A stretch of DNA of 64,000 bases, taken from positions 62,001-126,000 of the IMG/VR virus record IMGVR_UViG_3300036851_000176. One strand, given 5' to 3'. A model generated the notes under the pieces. The model saw only the letters and a program-made list of their open reading frames with translations, made no database searches and was not told where the DNA came from. This document shows positions 16,351-27,245 of the stretch, piece after piece; positions within the stretch are counted from its first letter, which is position 1, and the number at the start of each line of letters is the position of its first letter. The translations under genes and the position numbers were made by a program. The DNA comes from a virus.

Positions 16351-17597
16351 AATCCTACCGACCCTCCAATCGATCTCGGACCATCCATCACATCGTTGTA
16401 GATGAACAACTCGTCGAGCAAGCCTCGGAAGTAGCAGACAGTTCCGGAGAGATTGAGATTGAAGTCTCCCGCACCGACATGGAACTTAGCATCAGAGTGG
16501 TACTCCTCCAAATATGACGATCCGAAAAATCCTCCCACTCCCGTGTCGTAAACCCGACCGACCTCTCCCCCGTCCAGGTACATGCGATGATAGAAGCCAT
16601 CGTAAGTCGCAACTACATGATGCCATCCGCTGCCGAGCATCGTTGGCCCATAAATTGTTGATCCGTGCTGAGGAGCGGCCTGGGGACACATGCGCTGACT
16701 GACCACTTGGTACGACCCGTTTGGTCCTAGTCCATATCCACCCAGGGGCTTGATCCACAGACGATATCCATTTCCGTTCTGAAGTCCCGTATCGAATCCG
16801 CCAGCGCAGACCAAAGGTCTCGCGCTAACCGTGTTGTGCTGGAAAAAATCTCGTTCGTCCGGGGATCCCTCCGGAGGCTGCGTGATCGAGTTAGTGTCGA
16901 TGAGGAACCAGATTCCGACAGTGAATTTGCCCAGGTCCTTTGGATCAATCGGATGAAGTACCGATGATCGGTCTCCCATTCGAGACCCATCCAGGAACTG
17001 CTCCCCCGTCATGAAGAATCTTCTTGTGAAATGGCCTCTTCCGAATTGTCCAATTGATCGGTCAGTTACTCCAGGCAGTTTTGTACTACCCGGTTCTAGC
17101 GGAACCCAAGTTCCTCTCCACCCGTTGGTACCTCCCGCCGTTCCGGGAGCATTGATCGGGCTTGAAACGTGACTTCGAATGCAGTACCAGTAATTCGAGT
17201 ATCTGCCATCTCCTCCGAAACTCAGCCCCCCTCCGCCAGGATCGGTTGGGACCAATTTGTGATGCACAATGTCGCGCACATCATGATGGTTTCCTCGATA
17301 GACCTTGCCCTCTTCCCACTCCCCTCGATCGTTCTTGTCCTGTCCGTAGAGAGTTTCCGCCCACGACGTATTCGAAAATCCGCGCCTCGCCCCCGAGTAA
17401 TAGGTCTCCCCGCTACCGTCGTATCGCCAATCCATGTCGTAGTTATTGCCGGAGATGTCGTAAGCGATTCCGGACGCGTCCGGGTCCTTCAGCGTTTCGC
17501 CCAGGGGCCACCATCCCCACAGATCCGGGATGTTGATTCCCTCCCCCTCGGTCGCGGGATTGCGGAACGAGATTCCCCTGAAGTCGCCATCAGGCAT
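16347..17597 (-). CDS. tail protein with LamG/concanavalin A-like domain
   Basis: 416 aa. The region from about residue 320 (GWHHVVATYDGFYHRMYLDG) to the end (GLLDELFIYNDVM) is a textbook LamG-type jelly-roll, and WGWWPLGETLKDPDASGI near the N-terminus also belongs to this fold. Such domains bind sugars on the host surface. Overlaps the preceding and following genes by 4 nt or less. Likely a minor tail or fibre component. Confidence 0.75.
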   Translation of the reverse strand: MPDGDFRGISFRNPATEGEGINIPDLWGWWPLGETLKDPDASGIAYDISGNNYDMDWRYDGSGETYYSGARRGFSNTSWAETLYGQDKNDRGEWEEGKVYRGNHHDVRDIVHHKLVPTDPGGGGLSFGGDGRYSNYWYCIRSHVSSPINAPGTAGGTNGWRGTWVPLEPGSTKLPGVTDRSIGQFGRGHFTRRFFMTGEQFLDGSRMGDRSSVLHPIDPKDLGKFTVGIWFLIDTNSITQPPEGSPDERDFFQHNTVSARPLVCAGGFDTGLQNGNGYRLWIKPLGGYGLGPNGSYQVVSQRMCPQAAPQHGSTIYGPTMLGSGWHHVVATYDGFYHRMYLDGGEVGRVYDTGVGGFFGSSYLEEYHSDAKFHVGAGDFNLNLSGTVCYFRGLLDELFIYNDVMDGPRSIGGSVGF

Positions 17598-17785
17598 TAA
17601 GACTCCGTTGGTCTAGCTGAACGAAATCGGATATCTACGAACTGACGAGGAATGCTCGCCCAGATATCTTCGTCGGTGTGAGGAGCGGGAGGGTTGTTGT
17701 CGTTGACGTTCTCCACCTCACGCGATCGATGATGGTGGTAGAAAGCGTTAACGTGTCCGGGCGGTCCAGTCTCTCCTGTCGGCAT
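17597..17785 (-). CDS. small protein, 62 aa
   Basis: ATG 17785 with GAGGTGA upstream. MPTGETGPPGHVNAFYHHHR has a Gly-Pro start and histidine run, then polar sequence. Located among tail genes; may be a small virion or assembly component. Confidence 0.6.
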   Translation of the reverse strand: MPTGETGPPGHVNAFYHHHRSREVENVNDNNPPAPHTDEDIWASIPRQFVDIRFRSARPTES

Positions 17786-17788
17786 AAA

Positions 17789-17926
17789 TCACCTCGTAAA
17801 GACCGAGACGGCTGCCGAAACGCGAGCAGGAAGATATCGCCAAATGGCGGATGCGGTGATGGTGATCTGGAGGAAGACAGAGTTTTTCGCCTTGAAACTC
17901 GTTCCGATGGCTCCCAGATCAGCCAT
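17789..17926 (-). CDS. small protein, 45 aa
   Basis: ATG 17926 overlaps the upstream TGA (TGATG). MADLGAIGTSFKAKNSVFLQ with a hydrophobic C-terminal half. Unknown; kept because of exact fit between neighbours. Confidence 0.5.
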   Translation of the reverse strand: MADLGAIGTSFKAKNSVFLQITITASAIWRYLPARVSAAVSVFTR

Positions 17927-18897
17927 CAGTTCGTCTCCAGAGTGTTACTCGTTTCGACTGCGCAAGCCCAGTTGATTGGTGTTGATCCTGTCTTCAGGTT
18001 GTTGACGATCATGAAGGTCTTCCCGGCCAAGTCTCCGGTGCCCGAAAATGTATCTCCGTCCGAAAAGGATGTTGGCAAATGCGCCATCGTCCACAGGCCG
18101 CGCAAGCGTCCTCGAATCACACGCGCAGTCGCTCCTTCGTGAACCCAAATGGGTGACATGTAAAGACCGCCATCTGCTCCGTTTGGGTAAGTCAAGTCCG
18201 ATCCAGCTGAGGCAAGCCCCAGTTCATCCGTACCACCCGGAATGATCGGAAGAGTATGCCGCTTACCGGCTCTCAAAATTGTTGTTGCTCCGTTGTGATT
18301 GCGCGCCATCGTATTGTTGTTTCCCGCTGCTGTGCCGAGATTGGAAGCGCGTCCGATTCCTTCCGACATACCAGCGACCAAAGCCGAGTTGCTTGTCTCC
18401 TTTGCCATCAGGATCGTGTTGTAAGAATCCGCGCTCGACTTAATCGAGTAAATCTCTCCGAAGCCATACCCGATTCGGAATGAACCGGAGTCGCCAGTAG
18501 TGATGAAGAGATAGAAGGTGCGTGCGTCTGCAAACATGACCCATTCTCGTGCAGTTGTGTCCGCCGAAAATGACTTGCGGATGGTGAGCGCGGACCCTGT
18601 TGCTGGAAACTGATTTGTTCCCGTGTCCCATGCCGTCATCGCCTCGAATCCCCAAACGCTTGCCTCTTTCACGGTCACGGGCTGATTGTCATTCACCTGG
18701 AGATAATGGCGAAGGCCGCTGGGCGCGCGGTAATCCGCTGCGTTCGTGGATGAGTATTCCTTCGTCCACCCGGCTGCCGCTTTCGATCCATAGCCGTTGA
18801 CCAAGACGGCATCGAGCAGTGCGACGAGTTTCCCCACCTCACCCGTCAGAACGGGAGCGCTGGTATCCGAGCTTCTGTATACGGTGAACTGAGCCAT
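17926..18897 (-). CDS. putative virion/tail protein
   Basis: 323 aa, beta-rich with no recognised domain: [20 protein letters not shown]. Ser/Gly/Thr-rich composition and position right after the collagen-like fibre suggest a minor tail protein. Contains GWTKEYSSTNAADYRAPSG and FADARTFYLFITTGDSG, motifs seen in phage proteins annotated as tail appendages. TAATG coupling to the upstream gene. Confidence 0.6.
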   Translation of the reverse strand: MAQFTVYRSSDTSAPVLTGEVGKLVALLDAVLVNGYGSKAAAGWTKEYSSTNAADYRAPSGLRHYLQVNDNQPVTVKEASVWGFEAMTAWDTGTNQFPATGSALTIRKSFSADTTAREWVMFADARTFYLFITTGDSGSFRIGYGFGEIYSIKSSADSYNTILMAKETSNSALVAGMSEGIGRASNLGTAAGNNNTMARNHNGATTILRAGKRHTLPIIPGGTDELGLASAGSDLTYPNGADGGLYMSPIWVHEGATARVIRGRLRGLWTMAHLPTSFSDGDTFSGTGDLAGKTFMIVNNLKTGSTPINWACAVETSNTLETN

Positions 18898-21557
18898 TAC
18901 GACATTGTACCTTCCAATTGGACGCTCCAGGTATCTCCGCCAACACCCATCGCCGAAACACGAATCCGGATCAAGTTTCCAGTTGTCACTGAACCGAGGC
19001 TGGTTGAGACGGCTACCTCGTTCTGTCCGGTCGTCAGCGAGAGAGTCGTGACTGTTGTGGCCGAAAATTCTCCCCCTCCCGCTGATTTCTCGATCACGAA
19101 ACTGTACGTTCCGGAGTCTGGCGAGTCCTCAAGACGCAGGATCGCCTTGTCGAGATTGAATGTCTTGGACACTCCTGCCACTTCTGGGACGCGTAGGATC
19201 GCCGGAACGACCTGCGGGTATCCGACCATGCCGCCCTGCCAATCGAACGAGATTGCGGTAGCTCCTGCCGCCCCGGTGGCTCCGGTGGCTCCGACGCTTC
19301 CCACTCCTCCCGCCCCAGTGGCTCCAGCGGGTCCAGTGGCTCCTGTCGCGCCACCTGCTCCTGTTGAGCCTGTGGCTCCTCCTGCTCCGGTTGCTCCGGT
19401 GGCGCCGTTCGCTCCGGCTGCTCCGGAAGGCCCGGTCGGACCCGTAGATCCAGAATCTCCGGGAAGTCCATCCAGTCCAGGCAGACCCATCTCGGCCATC
19501 AGGTCCCAGTACGTCTCCCAATCCACCCCGACTCCAGGCTCACTCGCGGCCGATGCTGTATGAGCCAGGATGCAAATGTAACTGGATCCTCTATTGAACA
19601 CGGCATCATTGACCGCATATACTGTTCCGGTTGCGCCCTTGATTCCGACGATCGCCGTTGCAGATGATTCTCCGGAGGCCGTAGAGCCAGTCGTCGCGGT
19701 CGGCGTTTCGGAGATCGATCCTGCGGTTGTCTGGACTTTGTCAGATGCCTCAAACGCTGTAGCGAACTGCGCACTGTTCTGGTCGAAACGCTCTGTGTAT
19801 CCAGAAGGCGGCGTGACTGCCGATCCGGATCCTCGGAACGCACAGAAGACGACGATCATCTCGCCGTCTTCGGTTGTCACAATCGAGTTTGTGGGGAAAC
19901 TGGATGTTGCTCCATTGTGCTTCTTGCCAGCGTCGTAGACATCGACATCGCTGGCGTCCTGATATGCAAGGATGTGAATGTTCCACGAGGTTGCCTGCGT
20001 GTTATCTGACCACGTATAGTCACCGGATTCTCCGGAGGCGACCTTCTTCCAGATCTGCTGTCTAGAATCTCCGCTCGCCGTCGCCCGGAAACGCACGTCG
20101 GAGAGTTTCGTCCAGCCAGTCGGTCCGGTAATGTCGTCAGTTCCGTTGGCATCGTAAACGACGACATCGGCGAGCATCACATCGCCATTTGAAAGCCCCG
20201 CTGGCGGCGATACTGCTTGTGTTGTGCTAGACGCGCTTGCGGCAGACGACACGTTTCGAAATGTCGGACTCGTTTCTGATCCGCCAACTGCTGTCCAGCC
20301 ATCTCTCCATACGATTCCACTTCCGGCTGCGCCGGATGCTCCGGTTGCGCCAGGAGGTCCGGTCACTCCAATCGAACCGGTTGCTCCCGTAGCCCCGGTT
20401 GCTCCCGTTACTCCAAGCCCCGTGGCTCCCGTGTTTCCGCGAGGTCCAGTGGCTCCAGTGGCTCCAGTGGCTCCACTCGCGCCGGTGGCTGGAACGATTC
20501 CGGTCCCGTTCTGATATGTCGCTAGAAGAACATCACCCGATTGCGGCTTTTCGCTCGCAATGAAAACGATCGTATCTCCGGTTAGGTTGTACTCGTTTCC
20601 GTCTTCGAGCAGAAGTCCATTCAGGTACAACTCCAAGGAATTCGTTGGATCGGGAGACATGTCGAGCACGAATGTGTCGTTGACTCCATCGATTGTCCCA
20701 GCAGGCGTCTCGTTCCAAATGATGTCTGACCGTGACAACGGACCAGTTGCGCCAGTGGCTCCTCCCGGTGATCCGGTAGCTCCAGCAGGGCCAGTTGATC
20801 CTGTTGCCCCAGAACCGCCAACCGCTCCTGTCGCCCCATCTTCGCCTTGCGCTCCGGCTGGCCCTGATGGCCCCATGAGTCCATCGAGACCAATGTCTCC
20901 CGGAGGTCCTGCCGGTCCTGTCGGTCCCGTGGCTCCTGTTGCGCCGCCAGGGCTTCCTGGGTCACCTTGAGGTCCGGTGGCTCCTGTGGCTCCTCCGGGG
21001 CTACCAGAGGCTCCTGCGGGGCCTGTGGCCCCTGTGGCGCCCGATCCTGTTGCTCCCGTTGCTCCCGTTGCTCCGGCAGACCCCGTGGCGCCAGTCGATC
21101 CCTTGGCACCAGGAGTTCCGGCCGATCCTGTCGCTCCCACGTTCGAAGTCGAGAGATACCACACCGAACCATCCGGATCGATCTGGACGTGTGCCACGAA
21201 TCCATCGACGGCAGGGATGACGAACTGTTCGCTCTTCTCTGGTCGGAACCCAACTGGAAGGACGAACACGACCGTATTCGGATCTCCATTCTGGAAGGCT
21301 CCTCGAATTCGAATCTCGCCATCGGCAGATCGATAGAACGACACTGCCACGTAATCTCCGCCAACATTTCCCCACCCGTTCTTGAAAACGGCGGTAAATC
21401 CCCCATTTTCTGATCCAGGATCTCCATCAGGCAAATCTGCCGTGCTGTCAACAACAGGGATCCAGCCCGTGTCCGGGAGTTTGCGAGGTCGGCGAAGTTC
21501 CTTGATCGTGTCCGTCAGGTCACGATTGAAGTGCCGAAGATCGGGACTCTTGCTCAT
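18897..21557 (-). CDS. collagen-like tail fibre protein
   Basis: 886 aa. Several long tracts of G-x-y triplets, mainly [10 protein letters not shown] types, alternate with beta-rich globular segments; a carbohydrate-binding-like block follows [20 protein letters not shown] and an [19 protein letters not shown] module sits between tracts. Triplet tracts form trimeric triple-helix shafts in phage fibres. The N-terminus ([20 protein letters not shown]) probably docks to the tail tip. The long open plus-strand frames here are shadows of this low-complexity sequence. Confidence 0.88.
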   Translation of the reverse strand: MSKSPDLRHFNRDLTDTIKELRRPRKLPDTGWIPVVDSTADLPDGDPGSENGGFTAVFKNGWGNVGGDYVAVSFYRSADGEIRIRGAFQNGDPNTVVFVLPVGFRPEKSEQFVIPAVDGFVAHVQIDPDGSVWYLSTSNVGATGSAGTPGAKGSTGATGSAGATGATGATGSGATGATGPAGASGSPGGATGATGPQGDPGSPGGATGATGPTGPAGPPGDIGLDGLMGPSGPAGAQGEDGATGAVGGSGATGSTGPAGATGSPGGATGATGPLSRSDIIWNETPAGTIDGVNDTFVLDMSPDPTNSLELYLNGLLLEDGNEYNLTGDTIVFIASEKPQSGDVLLATYQNGTGIVPATGASGATGATGATGPRGNTGATGLGVTGATGATGATGSIGVTGPPGATGASGAAGSGIVWRDGWTAVGGSETSPTFRNVSSAASASSTTQAVSPPAGLSNGDVMLADVVVYDANGTDDITGPTGWTKLSDVRFRATASGDSRQQIWKKVASGESGDYTWSDNTQATSWNIHILAYQDASDVDVYDAGKKHNGATSSFPTNSIVTTEDGEMIVVFCAFRGSGSAVTPPSGYTERFDQNSAQFATAFEASDKVQTTAGSISETPTATTGSTASGESSATAIVGIKGATGTVYAVNDAVFNRGSSYICILAHTASAASEPGVGVDWETYWDLMAEMGLPGLDGLPGDSGSTGPTGPSGAAGANGATGATGAGGATGSTGAGGATGATGPAGATGAGGVGSVGATGATGAAGATAISFDWQGGMVGYPQVVPAILRVPEVAGVSKTFNLDKAILRLEDSPDSGTYSFVIEKSAGGGEFSATTVTTLSLTTGQNEVAVSTSLGSVTTGNLIRIRVSAMGVGGDTWSVQLEGTMS

Positions 21558-22819
21558 GACTCTGGAACCTTACTGTGGAAGTCACTGGCGATTCGGAGAG
21601 ATGCCGTCTCAACACAGTTGTCAGAGAGCGACAAGATGACCTCGTAAATGCGCTGCTTCACATTCGAGACCGAGAGCGCGCCCTTGCTGGCGTTAAGCAT
21701 GACAAGATCACCGAGTCCGTAGTGATACCCGTAATAGGGAGGCTTCAGCGCCGCCTGCTCAATTGCGTACACGACTGGTTTGTCTCCGAGGCGCTGCAAT
21801 GCTTCCTTGGCCTGCTTGTCGAGGATTCCAGTCTCGTCCACCATGTCCTCTGAATCCGAGTCCACGATGAACATGTAGTTACCGACAGAGTTGACTGAGT
21901 AGTCGCCAGTGTCCTGGTTGAATCGAACCTTGCGATGCGTTTCGGGGTCGTTGTTTCCGACCGCCCAGACGAAGTTCGAGAAGTTACCGTCCTTTCCGAC
22001 AACGACCTCTTCCGTTTCTACGAAATCGTCCAGGTTCGACGCACCTGTGCAGAAATCGAAACTGACGCTACTGCTCACATCACTGCCCCTCTGTGGCGAA
22101 GTCTTGAAGTACATAAGCGCGTAGTCTCCGCGATTGATGTACTCAGGAATCAAATCAGGAGCCGGGTTGCCGTCCTCGTAGGTGAATATCATCTCCTGAA
22201 TCTCGTCCCAAACCCAATTTCCTCGACGCACGTTTCTGCCATTAGCGATCTGGATCGTTTTCTCCCAATAGGGAGGCCCAGTCGTTGGCTTGATGATGCC
22301 GGTTAGGGCTACATCTGTCTCTGATCCCAACTGATGATTTACGAGATCGATCAGGCGCCAGCAGAGAGCGGACACATCCCACTTCAGTCCGTCCATGTTT
22401 CCGCCGTCCCAGCCGTGACTGAGGTTCTGTCCCGCGTAGTCGATGACCAGTTTCCAGTTGTTGCGGTGGAATCGTCCCTGAAGACGCCAGAACGGTGACT
22501 GAGCAAGCACGGACAGAGTGTTGGCCTGTCCAGCCTTCTCGCATCTGGTGATGATCCCCGCAAAGCACGGAGTTCCTGGCGGGTCGGTATAGAAAACCGA
22601 GTTGATTGGATCGTTGATCGTGCGCCACACCTTCACAGTGCGTCGAAGCGCCTTCAACTCGTTCGCGTTCTCGTTGTCCAACCATACCGTGAACGAGCAC
22701 GAGTCGATTCCGTTGAGAGGAAGCGAGAGCGTCTGGTCTGTCGCGCCCTCGATCGTGCAGACCTCCGTTCCGTCCAGTTCGAAGATCTTGATGAGCCAGG
22801 TGAGGGTGATCTGCGCCAC
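21554..22819 (-). CDS. minor tail protein, ReqiPepy6 Gp37-like
   Basis: 421 aa, GTG start. [20 protein letters not shown] with [20 protein letters not shown] and [11 protein letters not shown] resembles the siphovirus ReqiPepy6 Gp37-like family, hub-like proteins at the tail tip. It directly follows the Dit-like gene, matching the Dit then hub order in siphoviruses. Confidence 0.65.
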   Translation of the reverse strand: MAQITLTWLIKIFELDGTEVCTIEGATDQTLSLPLNGIDSCSFTVWLDNENANELKALRRTVKVWRTINDPINSVFYTDPPGTPCFAGIITRCEKAGQANTLSVLAQSPFWRLQGRFHRNNWKLVIDYAGQNLSHGWDGGNMDGLKWDVSALCWRLIDLVNHQLGSETDVALTGIIKPTTGPPYWEKTIQIANGRNVRRGNWVWDEIQEMIFTYEDGNPAPDLIPEYINRGDYALMYFKTSPQRGSDVSSSVSFDFCTGASNLDDFVETEEVVVGKDGNFSNFVWAVGNNDPETHRKVRFNQDTGDYSVNSVGNYMFIVDSDSEDMVDETGILDKQAKEALQRLGDKPVVYAIEQAALKPPYYGYHYGLGDLVMLNASKGALSVSNVKQRIYEVILSLSDNCVETASLRIASDFHSKVPES

Positions 22820-22824
22820 TCAGA

Positions 22825-23313
22825 TCACATCCAGGACTGAAACTTAGTGGTGCCTCCGACGTAATAGATGGTCGGATCGTCCGCGCGCAAGCCAACAGTC
22901 CAATCCTGTCGCCAGTTGCCGGTCGCGTCGTTCCACTCATCTGTGATCACCAGCGGCTGATTGCAGTATGCGGTGATGTATACCTGTGCGTACTTTGGAG
23001 AGAAGTAGAACGCGAGCTGATGTTCTTGAAGGTCATAGAACATTCGCATCAGTTCCAATTCTCCGTCACGAAGGTCGGTGAGGTTGCGCGCATAAATCCT
23101 TCCGGTGAGGACAACCTGCTTGCCGGAGCGCTGCACCTCTCCGTGGACCTCTCCCGGGCCGCACGGGTTCGGGTGTGTCTCGGTGCGGATCTCGTCTCCG
23201 AAAAGACCATCCGCGTTCGTAACCGGGATCCAGTAGTAGGGGCTAACCATCAGACTTGCTTTAGCGCCATCGTTGAGAGTGCCGCTGTTGAAGGTGATTG
23301 GCTTTTCGATCAT
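22825..23313 (-). CDS. distal tail protein (Dit-like)
   Basis: 162 aa. MIEKPITFNSGTLNDGAKAS, then GGTTKFQSWM at the end; gene follows the tape measure as Dit does. The family forms the hexameric ring joining tube and fibre. Assignment rests on position and size more than on motif. Confidence 0.5.
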   Translation of the reverse strand: MIEKPITFNSGTLNDGAKASLMVSPYYWIPVTNADGLFGDEIRTETHPNPCGPGEVHGEVQRSGKQVVLTGRIYARNLTDLRDGELELMRMFYDLQEHQLAFYFSPKYAQVYITAYCNQPLVITDEWNDATGNWRQDWTVGLRADDPTIYYVGGTTKFQSWM

Positions 23314-23316
23314 CGC

Positions 23317-26300
23317 TTATCCGCTCTCCGCATGGATCTTGGCGACGCGCATCACATAGTCGATGTCCACCTTCGGTGATGCCGTGATGATCTCGAACGT
23401 CTGATTGGTCTGCTTCGTTGCCCCCGTGGCCTTGGGAGTCGCTCCTCGTGCCACCACTCCCCCGGCTGCAAAACTCTGGTGAGGCACGGACGCGGGCTGG
23501 AATCCAACCACGCCGCCGCTGCCGTAACTCCACAACTTGCTGCGCATGATCGCTCCGATCGCCGCCTGTCCTCCTTCTCCTTCATGGATCCCCAGGCCGC
23601 GCATGACGTGTCCTCGCTTCCAGGCATTGATCTGCGCACGCGTCGCTCCCGCATAACCCTGTGCGCGCTTCACATACTCAGGGATCCAGAATCCCTTGCT
23701 CTTGATGATGTATTGGAGATCGTTTCGCGCAAGGTTGACGTACTGACCCAGAGGCGTGTCGATGAACAGGGGTGATCGGGCTTCTCGTGCCTTCTGCTGC
23801 GCAGCGGTCCCTTCTCCGCCGGGAACTCCCAACTCTGTTCCGGCCCAATCGTCGATGTCAGGACTGAATCCGAACCACTGTCCCATGCGATCGTTGTCGA
23901 ATCCATGAGCGAGATTTCCGACGCCAGCCAGGAGTCTTCGTGCCTGCTTTCGCTTGCGGATATGCTCAGACATCGACTCGCCCCTGCTCTTACCGAACAA
24001 GAACTCCTTGATGAGTCCCACTGGCAGGCCGAGAGCGTGAGCAATCTGCGACTGCTGTCCCTGATTGAGCACCCATTCTCCAACGTGAGCAGTGATAGGA
24101 ACAGCTGCTCCCAATCCGGCGCCTCCGACTTCTCCGCCCTGGTCGTAACTTCCTCCGTATCGCTCAGCGAATCGTTTGAAGGCATCCTGTCTCTGCTTAG
24201 CCGTTGCGTGCGGGTGTGCGCGTGACCAGGCTCGATACGCCTGCATCGCTCGTGGCGACAGAGTTGCTTCTCCGCCGCTATCTCCTTTCCCGAACAGATC
24301 GGCTGCGAGTCTTCCGGGTGCTCCCAGCGGGCTATCGGCGGCTGCCTTCGCCACTCTTTTTGTCCACTGAACTGCGTCGTAGGCGAGGCTGCCAAGGATC
24401 TTTCCCAATCCCTGCAAGGCTCCTCCGAGGATGGGAATCCTTCGAATGACCTTCGAAAGTTCGTACCCCGCGATGAGCGCAACACCTGCGAGACCAGCAC
24501 GCAGACCAAGTTTCAGGATGAGGCTGTTCGTTGCTGGCAACAAGTTTCTCGTCATGATTCCACCAACGATCGGCAAACGCGCTCCCCACCTGTTGAGAGC
24601 ACCACGAAGGCGTCCGAGTCGAGTTGTAGTAGTCACGGTTTCTCGGCCCAGCGCTCTTTCGGCATCGCGAGCCTTCCAGTATGCGTCTCCTTCTGCCTTG
24701 CCCATCTTGCGTCCACTGAAACCTCCGCCTGCGCCTCCGAGAGTAATCGCCTCGACAAGAGTCGCAGTCTGAGCAGCCTTGGCGGCAAGTTCGGCTGCCG
24801 CAGTTTGCTCGATTGCTGTCACTTCTGGATTCAGAAACTTGCCAATCGCTCCTGAAATTCGAGAAGCGCCTACACGAGCGGCAAGAGCGGCTGTTCCTCT
24901 AGCCAGTCCTCTGATGATCTGTCGCAGCGCGAATCCCACGCCCGGAACGATCTTGGAAGCGAGGACCAGAGCGACAAAGATCTCTGTGATTTGCTTGAGA
25001 CCTGGCTGTGAAGCAGCGACTGCCAGAATGCGGAACAATCCTCCGTAAGCCTCTCCAACGTGCTTGAGCGCAGGAAGGCCAATCGTCTCCAGGTCAGTCA
25101 GGAATGTCGTGAAGGCCGAGTTCTGCGACAGATCGAACAGTACCTTGATCAACTTTCCGAAGAATTCGAGAATCTGACCCGAAATTTCGATTGACTTCAA
25201 GAAGAATTCGCGAGCCGCCTGGTGTTTCGGTCCGTTGAGTTCGTCAGCCCATCTCTGGAATGCTGCCGTCATTCTCTCCAGAGCCGTACCTCCCGGACCA
25301 GCAGCGACCCCGATCACGGCTCCGAGGAAGTGGAAGAACGCCCCCAGGAACTTCATGAACTGGTCCAGGAAGCCCTGCGATCGTTCGGCGAATGCTCCGA
25401 GACGATTCTGCTGGAACCCGGCACCTGCCCGGGCTGGCTGACCTGCGCGCTCATTCTGACGACCCAGGAAACCACTCACTCCGCCAAGGATGTGAGAGAA
25501 TACTGGTGCGAACGCCAATGCGATCTTTTCGACCAGAGTGAAGATCTGCTCGAAGATGCGGACGATCGTCGGCAGATTTTTGTTCGCGAGGTTGATGAAG
25601 CTCGTGAAGAAGGCTCTCTGTTCTGGACTCGTGAAAAATCGCGCCAGTTCTCGGATAGAGTTACCAATCGTCGTCGCGAGTCCTCTCCACGCCGCCATGA
25701 AGTTCTTGTCTGCGAACAACTTCTCCAGGGTTTGAATCGCATCCCCGATCGCGTCAAGGATCGCGTCTGTCAGGGGACGAGTTGCTTTCTTCCACAGAGC
25801 CTTGAATCTGTCTACGATTGCCAGGAGCCGACGCTCGGTCGGGTCCAGCCCCTTGAGTGCCTGCTGAGCCGCGTCTTCTCCGGCTGCTCCCTGAGGTTTC
25901 GTGACGTACCCTGTTCTCTTTGCTCGCGCCGCATCCTCAACAGCGCGCTGCCTCGCAATCGTCGCCTCTTTCTGACGCTGCGCTGCCTCCTGAACAGCCA
26001 ATTGTGCTCGACGCTTTTCGAGATCCTGAGTGTTGGCCGCTGCTGCGTTTTTGGCCGCGTTGAACTGCTGTTGGGCTGTGGCGAGTTGGGATAGCGCTGC
26101 GGAGATTGCCGCAGGATCTCCGGTGGCCTGTGCCAAAGCCAGAGCCTGCTGCGCCTGGGTGACGTTTCCCTTGAGGACACCCAGTTCACGCTGATCCTGA
26201 GCCTCTGCTCTAGCCATGTCGCGGAGCCGCTGCTTGGCTTCGAGCAACGACAGGCGTGCGCTCTTCTCTGCAAGGATCGCATCGATCTTCTGGTTCTGAA

Positions 26301-27078
26301 TGTCAACCAAATCGCGCGCATTCTTGCGTTCCTCGCCAGCAAGATCGCGAGTGGATCTGATGTGTTCCTTCTGGAGCAAGGTCGAAGCGTTCAGAACAGC
26401 CTTGAGGCGACCGACAGCGGCGACGAGCAGACCGACCACGGGGATAGCCTGCATCACGCCTGCGACGAGGGCACCGCCGATCGCCGCCGCTGCCAGTGTT
26501 GCCGCCGAGGCCACAGAAATCAGCGCTGCGGCTAGGTTCAATACCGCCGTGACCAGCGAGAAGATCACGGGAGCCAGAAGGGCTGCTACCGTGTTCATTC
26601 GCGTCAGGCTCTTGACGGCGTTGTCAAATCCTCTCGAAGCGTTGTAGGCGAAGTTGAAGAATGCTCCCTGCGCCTGACGAGTCGCGTAGTCCATATCGCG
26701 GACGCCTCGCCTCAGATCGAAAAACTGACGCTGGATACCGAGCGCTGCCTGGCGAACTCGTCCAAATCCCTTTTCGAGAGCATTGTTGCTTCTCAGGAGG
26801 CGCTGAGTCTCCAAGTCGAGCATGTGCATCGTATGCACCTTGTCTTTGATCACGGCCACTTCTCTGTTGGCCGCAATGACCGCTCGCTCCGCAGCCTGAG
26901 ACGAATTTCTGGAGGCTCCGGCCTGTCTGGTCTGCGAAACCGTCACCCGGTCCGTGGCACTGGACAGCCCTTCGGCTTCGGCCTTGAACGCCCTCAATTC
27001 CGCGCTCGCCTTGGCAAGCGTGGCCGTGAGGTTGTCGCGCCCCTGGAGAATAATTTCAATGAAGTATTCTGCGTCCAT
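23317..27078 (-). CDS. tape measure protein
   Basis: 1253 aa, the longest gene. Coiled-coil N-terminus (LTATLAKASAELRAFKAEAE), a strongly hydrophobic segment at about residues 165-225 with alanine/valine repeats, a long heptad region around 235-400, and a second hydrophobic block in the middle. A late NLARNDLQYIIKSKGFW segment and Gly-rich tail follow. It sets tail length during assembly. Directly downstream of the tail-assembly chaperones and two small genes. Confidence 0.9.
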   Translation of the reverse strand: MDAEYFIEIILQGRDNLTATLAKASAELRAFKAEAEGLSSATDRVTVSQTRQAGASRNSSQAAERAVIAANREVAVIKDKVHTMHMLDLETQRLLRSNNALEKGFGRVRQAALGIQRQFFDLRRGVRDMDYATRQAQGAFFNFAYNASRGFDNAVKSLTRMNTVAALLAPVIFSLVTAVLNLAAALISVASAATLAAAAIGGALVAGVMQAIPVVGLLVAAVGRLKAVLNASTLLQKEHIRSTRDLAGEERKNARDLVDIQNQKIDAILAEKSARLSLLEAKQRLRDMARAEAQDQRELGVLKGNVTQAQQALALAQATGDPAAISAALSQLATAQQQFNAAKNAAAANTQDLEKRRAQLAVQEAAQRQKEATIARQRAVEDAARAKRTGYVTKPQGAAGEDAAQQALKGLDPTERRLLAIVDRFKALWKKATRPLTDAILDAIGDAIQTLEKLFADKNFMAAWRGLATTIGNSIRELARFFTSPEQRAFFTSFINLANKNLPTIVRIFEQIFTLVEKIALAFAPVFSHILGGVSGFLGRQNERAGQPARAGAGFQQNRLGAFAERSQGFLDQFMKFLGAFFHFLGAVIGVAAGPGGTALERMTAAFQRWADELNGPKHQAAREFFLKSIEISGQILEFFGKLIKVLFDLSQNSAFTTFLTDLETIGLPALKHVGEAYGGLFRILAVAASQPGLKQITEIFVALVLASKIVPGVGFALRQIIRGLARGTAALAARVGASRISGAIGKFLNPEVTAIEQTAAAELAAKAAQTATLVEAITLGGAGGGFSGRKMGKAEGDAYWKARDAERALGRETVTTTTRLGRLRGALNRWGARLPIVGGIMTRNLLPATNSLILKLGLRAGLAGVALIAGYELSKVIRRIPILGGALQGLGKILGSLAYDAVQWTKRVAKAAADSPLGAPGRLAADLFGKGDSGGEATLSPRAMQAYRAWSRAHPHATAKQRQDAFKRFAERYGGSYDQGGEVGGAGLGAAVPITAHVGEWVLNQGQQSQIAHALGLPVGLIKEFLFGKSRGESMSEHIRKRKQARRLLAGVGNLAHGFDNDRMGQWFGFSPDIDDWAGTELGVPGGEGTAAQQKAREARSPLFIDTPLGQYVNLARNDLQYIIKSKGFWIPEYVKRAQGYAGATRAQINAWKRGHVMRGLGIHEGEGGQAAIGAIMRSKLWSYGSGGVVGFQPASVPHQSFAAGGVVARGATPKATGATKQTNQTFEIITASPKVDIDYVMRVAKIHAESG

Positions 27079-27245
27079 TACTGCTTAGCCCTTAGGCGTT
27101 CCAACTCCCTTCGCTTCGCTGCGATCTCTCCTTCGATCTGCGCTCGTCTTGGGAGGAGATCTGCCTCTGCTGCTAGCGCCTGATGCTGCGCCTCCAGCAA
27201 GCGGATCTCCTCCCGCACTCTGTCGATGCGCTCCTTCCGGTTCAC
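27078..27245 (-). CDS. small coiled-coil protein, 55 aa
   Basis: GTG 27245 overlaps the upstream TGA, and its TAA overlaps the tape-measure ATG. The whole protein is a charged helix (VNRKERIDRVREEIRLLEAQ). Likely a tail assembly accessory, by position. Confidence 0.6.
   Translation of the reverse strand: MNRKERIDRVREEIRLLEAQHQALAAEADLLPRRAQIEGEIAAKRRELERLRAKQ

Noticed and set aside
18897-21557. Repetitive DNA that could look like a tandem array or CRISPR
   Set aside because: It encodes Gly-x-y triplets; repeats are codon-level and not regularly spaced spacers.
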